Source: Hymenobacter chitinivorans DSM 11115
Lineage (GTDB): Bacteria; Bacteroidota; Bacteroidia; Cytophagales; Hymenobacteraceae
DNA: 64,000 bases
Assembly (NCBI RefSeq): GCF_002797555.1
Contig: NZ_PGFA01000002.1
Coordinates: forward strand, 725,521-789,520
Reading direction: 5' to 3'
Below the pieces are notes generated by a model that was not told where the DNA came from, ran no database searches, and was given only the letters and a program-made list of their open reading frames with translations. Shown one piece after another: positions 40,299 through 47,430 of this stretch. Made by a program: the position numbers and the translations under genes. Position 1 is the first letter of the stretch; each line of letters begins with the position of its first letter.

Positions 40299-41927
40299 AT
40301 GAACCTGGAATTCAACAAGAACGAAGACAGCATTAAGCAGCTTACTTTTCAACTTTCCCAGCGCCTGAAGAAGGTGCAGCTCGGCGGCGGTGAGAAGCGC
40401 ATTGCCGCCCACAAGGCCAAAGGCAAGCTTACGGCCCGGGAGCGGATTGAGTATTTGATTGACAAAGGCTCGGCTACGGTCGAAATCGGGGCGTTTGCCG
40501 GGGAGGGAATGTATAAGGAAGAAGGCGGCTGCCCCTCGGGCGGCGTGGTGGTCGTTATCGGCTACGTGCAGGGCCGGCAGTGCGTCATTGTGGCCAACGA
40601 TGCCACGGTGAAGGCCGGGGCCTGGTTTCCGATTACGGCCAAAAAAAACCTGCGGGCCCAGGAAATCAGCATCGAAAACAAGCTGCCCATCATTTACCTT
40701 GTCGACTCGGCCGGGGTGTATCTGCCGATGCAGGACGAAATCTTCCCCGACAAGGAGCACTTCGGCCGCATTTTCCGCAACAACGCCGTGATGAGCTCCA
40801 TGGGCATCGTGCAGCTGGCCGCCATTATGGGCCCCTGCGTGGCCGGCGGGGCGTATCTGCCCATTATGTCCGACGAGGCCATGATTGTGGACGGCACCGG
40901 CTCGGTATTTCTGGCGGGCTCCTACCTGGTGAAGTCGGCCATCGGTGAAACCATCGACAACGAAACCCTGGGCGGGGCTACCACGCACTCCGAAATTTCG
41001 GGCGTGACGGACTACAAGTTTGCCACCGACGAGGAGTGCCTGGACCACATCCGCAACATCTTCGACAAGCTCGGAGCCAACCCCACGGCCGGCTTCTCGC
41101 GCAAAGCGCCCGTGGCCCCGGCCAAGGACGAGAAGGAAATCCTGGGCTTGCTGCCCTCGGACCGCGTGAAGCCCTACGACATGATGGACATCATCGAGCG
41201 GCTGGTCGACAACTCGGAGTTTGAGCCGTACAAGGACCTCTACGGCCAGACGCTGCTCTGCGGCCTGGCCCGCATTGATGGCTGGGCCGTGGGCATCGTG
41301 GCCAACCAGCGCAAGATCGTGAAGACCAAGAAGGGCGCCATGCAGATGGGCGGCGTTATCTACTCCGACTCGGCCGACAAAGCCGCGCGCTTTATCATGA
41401 ACTGCAACCAGAAGAAGATTCCGCTGGTGTTCCTGCACGACGTGTCGGGCTTCATGGTGGGCTCCCAATCCGAGCACGGCGGCATTATCAAGGACGGGGC
41501 GAAGATGGTGAATGCCATGGCCAACTCGGTGGTGCCCAAGTTCTCGGTCGTTATCGGCAACAGCTACGGGGCCGGCAACTACGCCATGTGCGGCAAGGCC
41601 TACGACCCCCGCCTCATCGTGGCCTGGCCCACGGCCCAGCTGGCCGTAATGAGCGGGGCCGCCGCCGCCAATACTTTGCTCCAGATTCAGGTGGCTTCCC
41701 TCAAAGCCAAAGGCGAGGAAATCACGCCCGAAGCCGAAAAGGAGCTCCTGGACCGCATCAAGGCCCGCTACGAGGAGCAGCTCTCGCCCTACTACGCGGC
41801 AGCCCGTCTCTGGGTCGACGCCGTTATTGACCCGCTGGAAACGCGGAAGGTTATTTCGGAGGGTATTTCAATGGCGAATCACGCGCCCATTGAGAAGGCC
41901 TATAACGTGGGCGTGATTCAGGTGTGA
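40299..41927 (+). CDS. Acyl-CoA carboxylase, carboxyltransferase (beta) subunit
   Basis: The 542-residue protein is a full carboxyltransferase with the N-terminal and C-terminal crotonase-like halves. Visible blocks are YLVDSAGVYLPMQDEIFPD, HFGRIFRNNAVMSSMGIVQL, GPCVAGGAYLP and SYGAGNYAMCGKAYDP. The pattern is closest to the beta subunit of methylcrotonyl-CoA or propionyl-CoA carboxylase; which acyl-CoA is used cannot be settled by eye. It needs a separate biotin-carboxylase subunit that is not in this window. I chose ATG 40299 because the upstream frame is repeat DNA. The carboxylase is a cytosolic enzyme. Confidence 0.93.
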   Translation: MNLEFNKNEDSIKQLTFQLSQRLKKVQLGGGEKRIAAHKAKGKLTARERIEYLIDKGSATVEIGAFAGEGMYKEEGGCPSGGVVVVIGYVQGRQCVIVANDATVKAGAWFPITAKKNLRAQEISIENKLPIIYLVDSAGVYLPMQDEIFPDKEHFGRIFRNNAVMSSMGIVQLAAIMGPCVAGGAYLPIMSDEAMIVDGTGSVFLAGSYLVKSAIGETIDNETLGGATTHSEISGVTDYKFATDEECLDHIRNIFDKLGANPTAGFSRKAPVAPAKDEKEILGLLPSDRVKPYDMMDIIERLVDNSEFEPYKDLYGQTLLCGLARIDGWAVGIVANQRKIVKTKKGAMQMGGVIYSDSADKAARFIMNCNQKKIPLVFLHDVSGFMVGSQSEHGGIIKDGAKMVNAMANSVVPKFSVVIGNSYGAGNYAMCGKAYDPRLIVAWPTAQLAVMSGAAAANTLLQIQVASLKAKGEEITPEAEKELLDRIKARYEEQLSPYYAAARLWVDAVIDPLETRKVISEGISMANHAPIEKAYNVGVIQV

Positions 41928-41967
41928 GAAGGAAAGACGAAACTTCATTTGATAAAATAATCAAATA

Positions 41968-43137
41968 ATGACTAAGGTCAGTGGTAAAGAAATTGTCGCT
42001 CTAAAGAATAGAGTCTGTAGTCTGTTCACACATGATGATTGGTTAGATATTGCTTATATCACTGGTTCAGAGGAGTTGGTCAAAGGGCATTATAGGTTAT
42101 TGCAAAGTTTGCATTTCAGAGATGACGATTACGAACGAAGTGCATTGGAGGTGTTGAAGAGTATCGCTGATCAAGATAAAAATAACATACAGGAAATAAG
42201 AGACTTTATAGAAAGTAAGTATCCTGACAATATCGAACTGAAATCACCTCTAACAACTGGGCTGCCTAAGTTGCCGCCAGCTCCTCAGCTTCCTAATCCA
42301 CCAACGTATCCAAAAATCTCACTTATGTCTCCTGCCAAAAATCAATTTGAAGTATCTCAGCAGAAGGATATGGATATATTTATTAGTCATAGCAGTCAAG
42401 ATGCTAACGTTGCAAAACTTTTGATTGACTTGATTAGAGCTGCATTTAATATGTCTGCAAGAAGAATTAGATGCACGAGCGTAGATGGTTATCGTCTGCC
42501 CGCTGGTGCATCAACTGATGAACAATTGAAAAAGGAAGTGCATGATGCTAAAGTAATGGTGGCTTTGATTTCGGCAAGCAGTATGGATTCTACATACGTA
42601 CTCTTCGAACTTGGAGCAAGGTGGGCTACATCTCTTCCATTTGTTCCGCTAGTAACTAATAATCTAGGGACTCAACTTCTCAAAGGCCCATTAGGTGGTA
42701 TTAATGCTCTTAATATATCTAGTACAGCGCAAGTTCATCAACTGATTAGTGACTTGTCTAGTTTCTTAAAATTAGAAAGCGAATCTCCAGCAGTATATCA
42801 GGATAAGATAGAAGTACTAGTAGAAACTTTGCTGAATGGAGTACTTCCAATAGAGGCCGAGAAAATCCGTAGTGTGAGTAGCGTATCTGATATTGATAGT
42901 ATCAAGAGTTATTGTGAAAGCCAATGGCCAGAAGATTTTTCGATGCGAATACATTGTGTAAAAGTGCAAAAGGAAGCAGCAGCCAATATGAAAGAACCTA
43001 AACCATCAGATATTCCGAATACAGTTTTTCAAAATATCATTGATAAAGCTGTTCGAGAATGGCCTGATGATTATACAATGCAAGTCCATTCTAGAGACGA
43101 ACAAATAGCAGCATATAGGGAGCTGCAAAGCATGTAA
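41968..43137 (+). CDS. TIR-domain protein with N-terminal helical module and C-terminal WPDDY repeats
   Basis: The 389-residue protein has three parts. Residues 1-90 are a compact helical domain (LFTHDDWLDIAYITGSEELV, HFRDDDYERSALEVLKSIAD). A Pro-rich linker (95-116) follows. Residues 135-265 are a TIR domain: MDIFISHSSQDANVAK, RCTSVDGYRLPAGASTDEQL, and ISASSMDSTYVLFELGARW with the putative catalytic glutamate at residue 214. Residues 300-389 carry two copies of a motif: QWPEDFSMRIH (319-329) and EWPDDYTMQVH (364-374). TIR domains with this Glu often cleave NAD+ in anti-phage defence. The gene is clearly AT-rich against its neighbours, a sign of transfer. No STAND or Thoeris partner is visible next to it. 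Confidence 0.88.
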   Translation: MTKVSGKEIVALKNRVCSLFTHDDWLDIAYITGSEELVKGHYRLLQSLHFRDDDYERSALEVLKSIADQDKNNIQEIRDFIESKYPDNIELKSPLTTGLPKLPPAPQLPNPPTYPKISLMSPAKNQFEVSQQKDMDIFISHSSQDANVAKLLIDLIRAAFNMSARRIRCTSVDGYRLPAGASTDEQLKKEVHDAKVMVALISASSMDSTYVLFELGARWATSLPFVPLVTNNLGTQLLKGPLGGINALNISSTAQVHQLISDLSSFLKLESESPAVYQDKIEVLVETLLNGVLPIEAEKIRSVSSVSDIDSIKSYCESQWPEDFSMRIHCVKVQKEAAANMKEPKPSDIPNTVFQNIIDKAVREWPDDYTMQVHSRDEQIAAYRELQSM

Positions 43138-43142
43138 TAATG

Positions 43143-43159
43143 AGCGCCCTACAGGCGCT
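43143..43159 (+). terminator. Weak hairpin after the TIR gene
   Basis: AGCGCC and GGCGCT pair around CTACA just after the stop, followed by TT only. A short terminator is possible. Confidence 0.4.
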
Positions 43160-43215
43160 TTGCTGAGTATGGCTTACAATTAAGCCGCTTAATCAAGATA
43201 GGCTCTTGAATAGTC

Positions 43216-43247
43216 CGGCCCGCCGCACCCCCCGTTGCGGCGGGCCG
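43216..43247. repeat. GC-rich hairpin repeat, copy 1
   Basis: CGGCCCGCCGCA (43216-43227) pairs with TGCGGCGGGCCG (43236-43247). The arm CCGGCCCGCCGCA recurs at 44353 and 44545. A short T-containing stretch follows (ATTTCGTTT), so it may also stop transcription. Confidence 0.75.
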
Positions 43248-43282
43248 ATTTCGTTTCAAAGTGAGGCAGTACCTTACCGTCC

Positions 43283-43685
43283 ATGAAAACCCTCTACCTC
43301 CTGGCCGGCTGCAACGGGGCGGGTAAAACCACGGCCGCCTACGCCCTGCTGCCCACGCTGCTCGGGTGCCGGGAGTTCGTGAATGCCGATGAAATTGCCC
43401 GGGGCCTCTCGCCGTTTCAGCCCGAAACGGTGAGCGTGCAGGCGGGCCGGCTGATGCTCACGCGGCTGCAGGAGTTGCTGGCGGCGGGCGAAACTTTCGC
43501 GCTGGAAACGACGCTGGCGACGCGCCACTACCTAGCGTTTATCCGAGTACAAGGCAGTTGTGAATAACTGGACGTTTATAGATAATTCAGCCGGGCTGCC
43601 TCGCCGTATAGCAAACGGCACCGCCGATACTATCACCGTCCAGGATTCAGTAATTTGGCAATCCTTAACTAGTTTTTACCAATGA
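43283..43685 (+). pseudogene. Zeta-type toxin kinase, broken by an internal deletion
   Basis: The intact frame (43283-43567) codes for MKTLYLLAGCNGAGKTTAAY with a Walker A GCNGAGKT (residues 9-16), then FVNADEIARGLSPFQPE and ETFALETTLATRHYL, the N-terminal half of zeta-toxin-like kinases; it then stops after 94 residues. In another frame, from 43548 to the stop at 43683-43685, the sequence reads like the C-terminal end of the same family (NNWTFIDNSAG, VQDSVIWQSL). The middle of about 60-70 residues is missing and the frame is shifted, so an internal deletion has destroyed the toxin. Full-length relatives have about 190-200 residues. Confidence 0.8.
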
Positions 43686-43864
43686 GCCAGCCGCAACAAG
43701 TGACCTATACCAGCCAGCAGCTGCAAGCTGCGCTGGAAACAGCCTACGAAAGCATGCTGGCCTTCAAGCGTTACAAAAAGACCCCCGTGGTTATTGTGCG
43801 CGACGGGCAAGTAGTGGAAGTAATGCCCGATTCGCTGCCATCAACTACCCCCAAAGCTGCGTGA
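43682..43864 (+). CDS. Small partner of the zeta-type toxin (putative antitoxin)
   Basis: The 60-residue protein (MSQPQQVTYTSQQLQAALET) has a helix (LETAYESMLAFKRYKKTP) and a short strand pair ending in VVEVMPD. Small proteins of this look (an AYExxLxFKxYKxTPxV pattern) are commonly encoded next to zeta-type kinases in Bacteroidetes. Its ATG overlaps the stop codon of the toxin remnant (ATGA), which shows that the two were once an operon. The reading frame is intact although the toxin is broken. The antitoxin role is inference. Confidence 0.72.
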   Translation: MSQPQQVTYTSQQLQAALETAYESMLAFKRYKKTPVVIVRDGQVVEVMPDSLPSTTPKAA

Positions 43865-43944
43865 GCTTCACGTGGCAAACTTGCCTTCCGCTCCCCGCAG
43901 TTGCTCAGTACCGCTGAGCAACTGCAATAAAGAATACATTATAA

Positions 43945-44331
43945 ATGGAGAAAACAGTCTTCAATAACGCTGTAGTGTATTGGCTACTGATAGTGATGCT
44001 GGTAGGCGGGTTGCTACTGTCTGGTTATGTTCTGACAACGGGCTTTAATCTGCTTGTTGGCATTCGGCTGATATGGATGATGGCCCTTCTATATCTTGTC
44101 TTAACCAGGCATAGAAATGCTTTGGTAAACCTGAAATGGTGGCTAATCATCGGGCTCATAGTTGGCCCCGCGTTAAGCTTGGCCGGCCGTTTCTTAAATG
44201 AGATGCTGGATAGTTTCTCCTCTTTTAGCATCGAATTTTATTTGTCCCAGGCGCTATTATTGGTTATCGGGCTCATCCTGCTCAACTACGTCCGTAGCAC
44301 CGTTACGGTAGAACGAGTAGAACCCAATTGA
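43945..44331 (+). CDS. Hypothetical membrane protein
   Basis: The 128-residue protein (MEKTVFNNAVVYWLLIVMLV) has four hydrophobic helices: residues 9-32, 36-54, 66-82 and 95-118. A short FLNEMLDSFSSFSIEFYLS segment lies between the last two. The composition is less GC-rich than the core genes, as in the rest of this island. No family is recognised. Confidence 0.7.
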   Translation: MEKTVFNNAVVYWLLIVMLVGGLLLSGYVLTTGFNLLVGIRLIWMMALLYLVLTRHRNALVNLKWWLIIGLIVGPALSLAGRFLNEMLDSFSSFSIEFYLSQALLLVIGLILLNYVRSTVTVERVEPN

Positions 44332-44352
44332 CTGGAGTCAACCGAGCCACCT

Positions 44353-44367
44353 CCGGCCCGCCGCAAC
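44353..44367. repeat. Lone left arm of the GC-rich hairpin repeat
   Basis: CCGGCCCGCCGCAAC is identical to the left arm of the complete hairpin at 44545-44578, but the right arm is missing; the 154-nt structured element starts 5 nt later. Confidence 0.75.
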
Positions 44368-44372
44368 ACCCC

Positions 44373-44526
44373 GTCGTAGTCGCTCGGCTATTGCCGAGTG
44401 ACGACTACGCCTGAGCAGCTCTGCTGCGAATTGGCCCGCGCCAGCAGAACAACCGGATGGCGCGGGACGCTCGGGGCAGAGCCCCTCCGGCATAGTCGTC
44501 ACTCGGCGTAGCCGAGCGACTGCGAA
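44373..44526. repeat. 154-nt multi-hairpin element with 36-nt inverted ends
   Basis: The ends 44373-44410 and 44490-44526 are inverted copies that differ at only about four positions. Each end contains its own small palindrome (CTCGGC...GCCGAG). Inside, CCCGCGCCA (44434-44442) pairs with TGGCGCGGG (44458-44466) and there is a GGGGC/GCCCC hairpin. The element has the look of a MITE or REP-type mobile hairpin. No coding frame is evident. Confidence 0.8.
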
Positions 44527-44544
44527 AGATGCATACTCGCCCCC

Positions 44545-44578
44545 CCGGCCCGCCGCAACCCCCGTTGCGGCGGGCCGG
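44545..44578. repeat. GC-rich hairpin repeat, complete copy
   Basis: CCGGCCCGCCGCAAC (44545-44559) and GTTGCGGCGGGCCGG (44564-44578) pair perfectly over 15 bp around CCCC, followed by TTTGGTTT. It may act as a terminator. Confidence 0.85.
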
Positions 44579-44639
44579 TTTGGTTTCTGGGAGATAATGA
44601 GGTGCCTGCAGAGCCCGAACTAGTTTCCAGTGCCAGCTT

Positions 44640-44735
44640 GGTAGAAGAAGGGGTAGAAATACTCTAGTCCTTCTACCTGGATAGGTAGAAAGAGGTAGGT
44701 AAAATCACGAGGCCTTCTACCTGAAGGGGTAGAAG
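44640..44735. promoter_or_regulatory. Cluster of GGTAGAAG/CTTCTACC motifs upstream of the HPP gene
   Basis: The 8-mer or close variants occur about seven times in 96 bp, on both strands. Two pairs form perfect 8-bp hairpins: 44671-44678 with 44683-44690, and 44714-44721 with 44728-44735. The cluster ends about 70 nt before the promoter -33 box. It could be an array of operators or a structured leader. Confidence 0.65.
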
Positions 44736-44806
44736 CATGCCCAGCTGGTGCCACCTGCTTCTGCCCTGATGCCCTAGTGTCGCTACGCCCGCGTGGCGGC
44801 ACTGAA

Positions 44807-44837
44807 TTTGACGGGCCAGGCTGCTCGCCTACCTTTG
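44807..44837 (+). promoter_or_regulatory. Consensus Bacteroidetes promoter of the HPP gene
   Basis: TTTG (44807-44810), 19 nt, TACCTTTG (44830-44837): an exact match in sequence and spacing to the Bacteroidetes housekeeping promoter. The ATG follows 42 nt later. Confidence 0.82.
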
Positions 44838-44879
44838 CCCGCACAGAATAACCGTTGGCCAGGCCCAACGAGACTGACT

Positions 44880-45461
44880 ATGCAAAGACGATTGCGGCGG
44901 CAGGCCCGCCACGTAAAGCTGATTATCTACGAGGAAACCCTGTTCGACTACAAGGAGCACATCTGGACGTTTCTGGGCTCTTTCGTGGGTATCGGGCTCA
45001 TTGGCCTGCTGAACAGCTACGTGCTGGAGCGCACTGATACGCTCTGGATCATTGGGTCGTTCGGGGCTACTTCGGTTCTGCTCTACGGCCACATCAATTC
45101 CCCGCTGGCCCAGCCCCGCAACCTCATTGGCGGCCACCTGATTGGGGCCTTTATCGGCGTCACGGTGCAGAAGCTGGTGGGCGGGGAGCTGTGGCTGGCC
45201 GCGGCCCTGGCCGTGTCCTTGACCATTGTGGTCATGCAGATCACCAAGACCCTGCACCCGCCCGGCGGCGCTACGGCCCTGGTGGCTACCATTGGCTCGG
45301 CCCAGCTCAAGGCCCTGGGCTACTGGTATATGCTGATGCCGGTGCTGACGGGCGTCGTTATTCTATTGCTGGTGGCCCTGGTGTTCAACAACATTACCAG
45401 CACCCGCCGCTACCCCCGCAACAAGCACTGGTATAAGATCTGGCGCCGCCGCTATATCTAG
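44880..45461 (+). CDS. HPP family membrane protein
   Basis: The 193-residue protein starts at ATG 44880 (MQRRLRRQARHVKLIIYEET) and contains the family motif LHPPGGATALVA and four to five membrane helices (FLGSFVGIGLIGLLNSYVL, LIGAFIGVTVQKLVGGELW, YMLMPVLTGVVILLLVALVF). HPP proteins are inner-membrane proteins; in cyanobacteria and plants a member has been linked to nitrite transport, but the substrate here is unknown. The start is fixed by the consensus promoter between 44807 and 44837, which rules out the upstream extension. Confidence 0.93.
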   Translation: MQRRLRRQARHVKLIIYEETLFDYKEHIWTFLGSFVGIGLIGLLNSYVLERTDTLWIIGSFGATSVLLYGHINSPLAQPRNLIGGHLIGAFIGVTVQKLVGGELWLAAALAVSLTIVVMQITKTLHPPGGATALVATIGSAQLKALGYWYMLMPVLTGVVILLLVALVFNNITSTRRYPRNKHWYKIWRRRYI

Positions 45462-45513
45462 GTTGCCGGATATTGGCGTAGCTTGCAGAACCCATTATAA
45501 ACGTGGGTGTACT

Positions 45514-46491
45514 ATGCAAAGAATAGTTAGCCTGTTGCTGGTGGCCGGCAGCATCAGCACGGCGGTAGCCCAGGGGGCCCGCCCGCAGAAAGTGTTTACC
45601 GAGGATATCGACCGGTTCTGGGTGGCCTACGATAGTGTGCAAACCACCACCGACCATGCCCGGCAGCTGGCCTTCGTTACCGATCTGTACATCAGGCCGG
45701 GGACCGTAGGGCTGGCCGACTTCATAAAAGTACGGAACAATTCGGCCGAAAGATGGGTGACGCTGATCACCAAGTACCCCCGGTTCTGGGCCTCGATTCG
45801 GCCTAATACGCTGGCCGTAAAAAACAGCGCCAAGGATTTTGAGCAAAGCATCCGGCGGTTTAAGCGCCTGTATCCGGAGCTGCGCGATGCCAGCATTTAC
45901 TTTACCGTGGGCGGGTTGAACTCGGGCGGCACGGTGAATGGGAATAAGGTGCTTATCGGGACGGAAATAGCCACGGGCAATGCCCAAACGGACGTATCGG
46001 AGTTTACCAACCCCTGGCTGGGTTCGGTCTTCAAGGCGCAGGCCCTGAATAATATCGTGTCGCTGAACGTGCACGAGTACGTGCATACCCAGCAGCAACC
46101 CACCGAGGATATGAACTTGCTGGGGCAGGCGCTGAAGGAAGGAGCCTGCGACTTTATTACGGAGCTGGTGATACGCCGGCCCCTGCAAACCAATTACCTC
46201 ATCTACGGAAATGCCCACGAGAAGGAGCTAAAGGAAGCCTTCAAGCAGGAAATGCTGACTGCCAACTATAGCCGGTGGCTCTACAACGGGTCCAACGCCG
46301 GCCCCACCTCCGACCTGGGCTACTTCATGGGCTATACCATCTGCCGGGCCTATTATGCCCAGGCCCGCAACAAGCGGCAGGCCATCAAAGAAATCATCGA
46401 GCTGACGTACGCCGACCCGGCTGCCACGGAAGGCTTTCTGAGGCAGTCGGGCTATTACCCGGAAGGATGGGAAAAGGCCGCCCCCCGTTAG
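45514..46491 (+). CDS. Secreted putative zinc metallopeptidase (DUF2268-like)
   Basis: The 325-residue protein starts at ATG 45514 (MQRIVSLLLVAGSISTAVAQ), with a signal peptide. In the middle it has NVHEYVHTQQQ, an HExxH zinc motif, and EGACDFITELV about 25 residues later with a further acidic ligand. This order and the downstream YFMGYTICRAYYAQ resemble the DUF2268 predicted Zn-dependent proteases; a GldB-like relation is also possible. It should act in the periplasm or be lipid-free secreted. Substrates are unknown. Confidence 0.82.
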   Translation: MQRIVSLLLVAGSISTAVAQGARPQKVFTEDIDRFWVAYDSVQTTTDHARQLAFVTDLYIRPGTVGLADFIKVRNNSAERWVTLITKYPRFWASIRPNTLAVKNSAKDFEQSIRRFKRLYPELRDASIYFTVGGLNSGGTVNGNKVLIGTEIATGNAQTDVSEFTNPWLGSVFKAQALNNIVSLNVHEYVHTQQQPTEDMNLLGQALKEGACDFITELVIRRPLQTNYLIYGNAHEKELKEAFKQEMLTANYSRWLYNGSNAGPTSDLGYFMGYTICRAYYAQARNKRQAIKEIIELTYADPAATEGFLRQSGYYPEGWEKAAPR

Positions 46492-46745
46492 TCGATATTC
46501 CTGTTGCGCACGGCGGTATACTATCCTTGGCCTTAGCCTGTAGCGCAAGTGAATCGGAGCCACGTAGCGGGCAAAGCATAATAAATCGGTAAAGCCTGGC
46601 CGCAAACAATACGCCTTCCCCTATATTATACTAGTTATTCAGCCCGAAGCTGGCCCCACGGCCCGAGCGTCGGGCTGCTTATTGACCCGGCGGCTACTTA
46701 GGGCGACGGGCAGGTTATTGCTTACCGATTATTCCCCGTTCCGTT

Positions 46746-47294
46746 ATGGCTATTTCGCCGGCAACCGAGCCGCTGCTGCTCGCAGTGCGCGCCTATTATG
46801 GCTTGGCCCAACAGGAGCTAGCTGATTTTCTGGGCGTCTCGCGCGGACTGGTGGCCTTAGTCGAAACCGGCCGGCGGGCGTTGCCGGCGGCTGCCGAGGC
46901 CCGCCTGGCGCTGCTCAGTGCTCCGCTAACCACCTCTGCCAACTGTCCCGCGCCACCCTTGGCCGCCGCATCCTGGGAGCCCCTGCACCTGCACCAGCGC
47001 AAATGTCTGCGCCAGGCCCAGGGACTGCGGCAGGAGCTTATCCAACTCCAAACCCAGGCCACCCAGTACCAGCGCCGCCTCCAGGCGCTGCCGGCCCTCT
47101 ACCAGGCCCTGCTGACCACCGCCCCCGACGGCCCGGGGCTGGAAGCCTGGCTCCAGAAAATCGAAACCCAGGCCCGCTACGGTCTGGCCGAGTGCGGCCC
47201 GGCGGCCCAAACCCTGCTCACAGTGCGCATTGCCGCCCTGGAATTTGAAGCGGCCGAAACCGGCCGCCAGCTCGCCGCCGCCCGGGGCCTATAA
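46746..47294 (+). CDS. XRE-type helix-turn-helix regulator
   Basis: The 182-residue protein begins with a helix-turn-helix: LLLAVRAYYGLAQQELADFL, then GVSRGLVALVETGRRALP. The remaining 120 residues form long Gln/Leu-rich helices (LRQAQGLRQELIQLQTQATQ, IAALEFEAAETGRQLAAARG), probably a coiled-coil dimerisation part. It is a cytoplasmic DNA-binding protein. It lies 136 bp before the PoxB-type gene in the same direction and may control it, but no operator is obvious. Confidence 0.88.
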   Translation: MAISPATEPLLLAVRAYYGLAQQELADFLGVSRGLVALVETGRRALPAAAEARLALLSAPLTTSANCPAPPLAAASWEPLHLHQRKCLRQAQGLRQELIQLQTQATQYQRRLQALPALYQALLTTAPDGPGLEAWLQKIETQARYGLAECGPAAQTLLTVRIAALEFEAAETGRQLAAARGL

Positions 47295-47430
47295 CGCCGC
47301 GGGTAGCTGGAATAGTCCGGCAGGAATGCCCCAACCACTTTTCCAGCCCAGGGGCTGACAGCTCAACCGGACCGTTACCAATTGCGGGCCGGCCCGTATA
47401 GCCTGGGGGCCTTATCCCGCCCTGCAGACT

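Larger units (their letters stand above)
44332..44879. other. Repeat-rich intergenic region of the island
   Basis: This 548-bp stretch contains no gene that I can support. In order it holds a lone arm of the GC-rich hairpin repeat, a 154-nt multi-hairpin element, a full copy of the GC-rich hairpin, a cluster of GGTAGAAG/CTTCTACC motifs, and a consensus promoter for the HPP gene. Confidence 0.8.

Noticed and set aside
40266..41477. A 403-codon minus-strand frame across the carboxylase gene
   Set aside because: Antisense shadow of a well-conserved enzyme; it also starts inside the inverted repeat.
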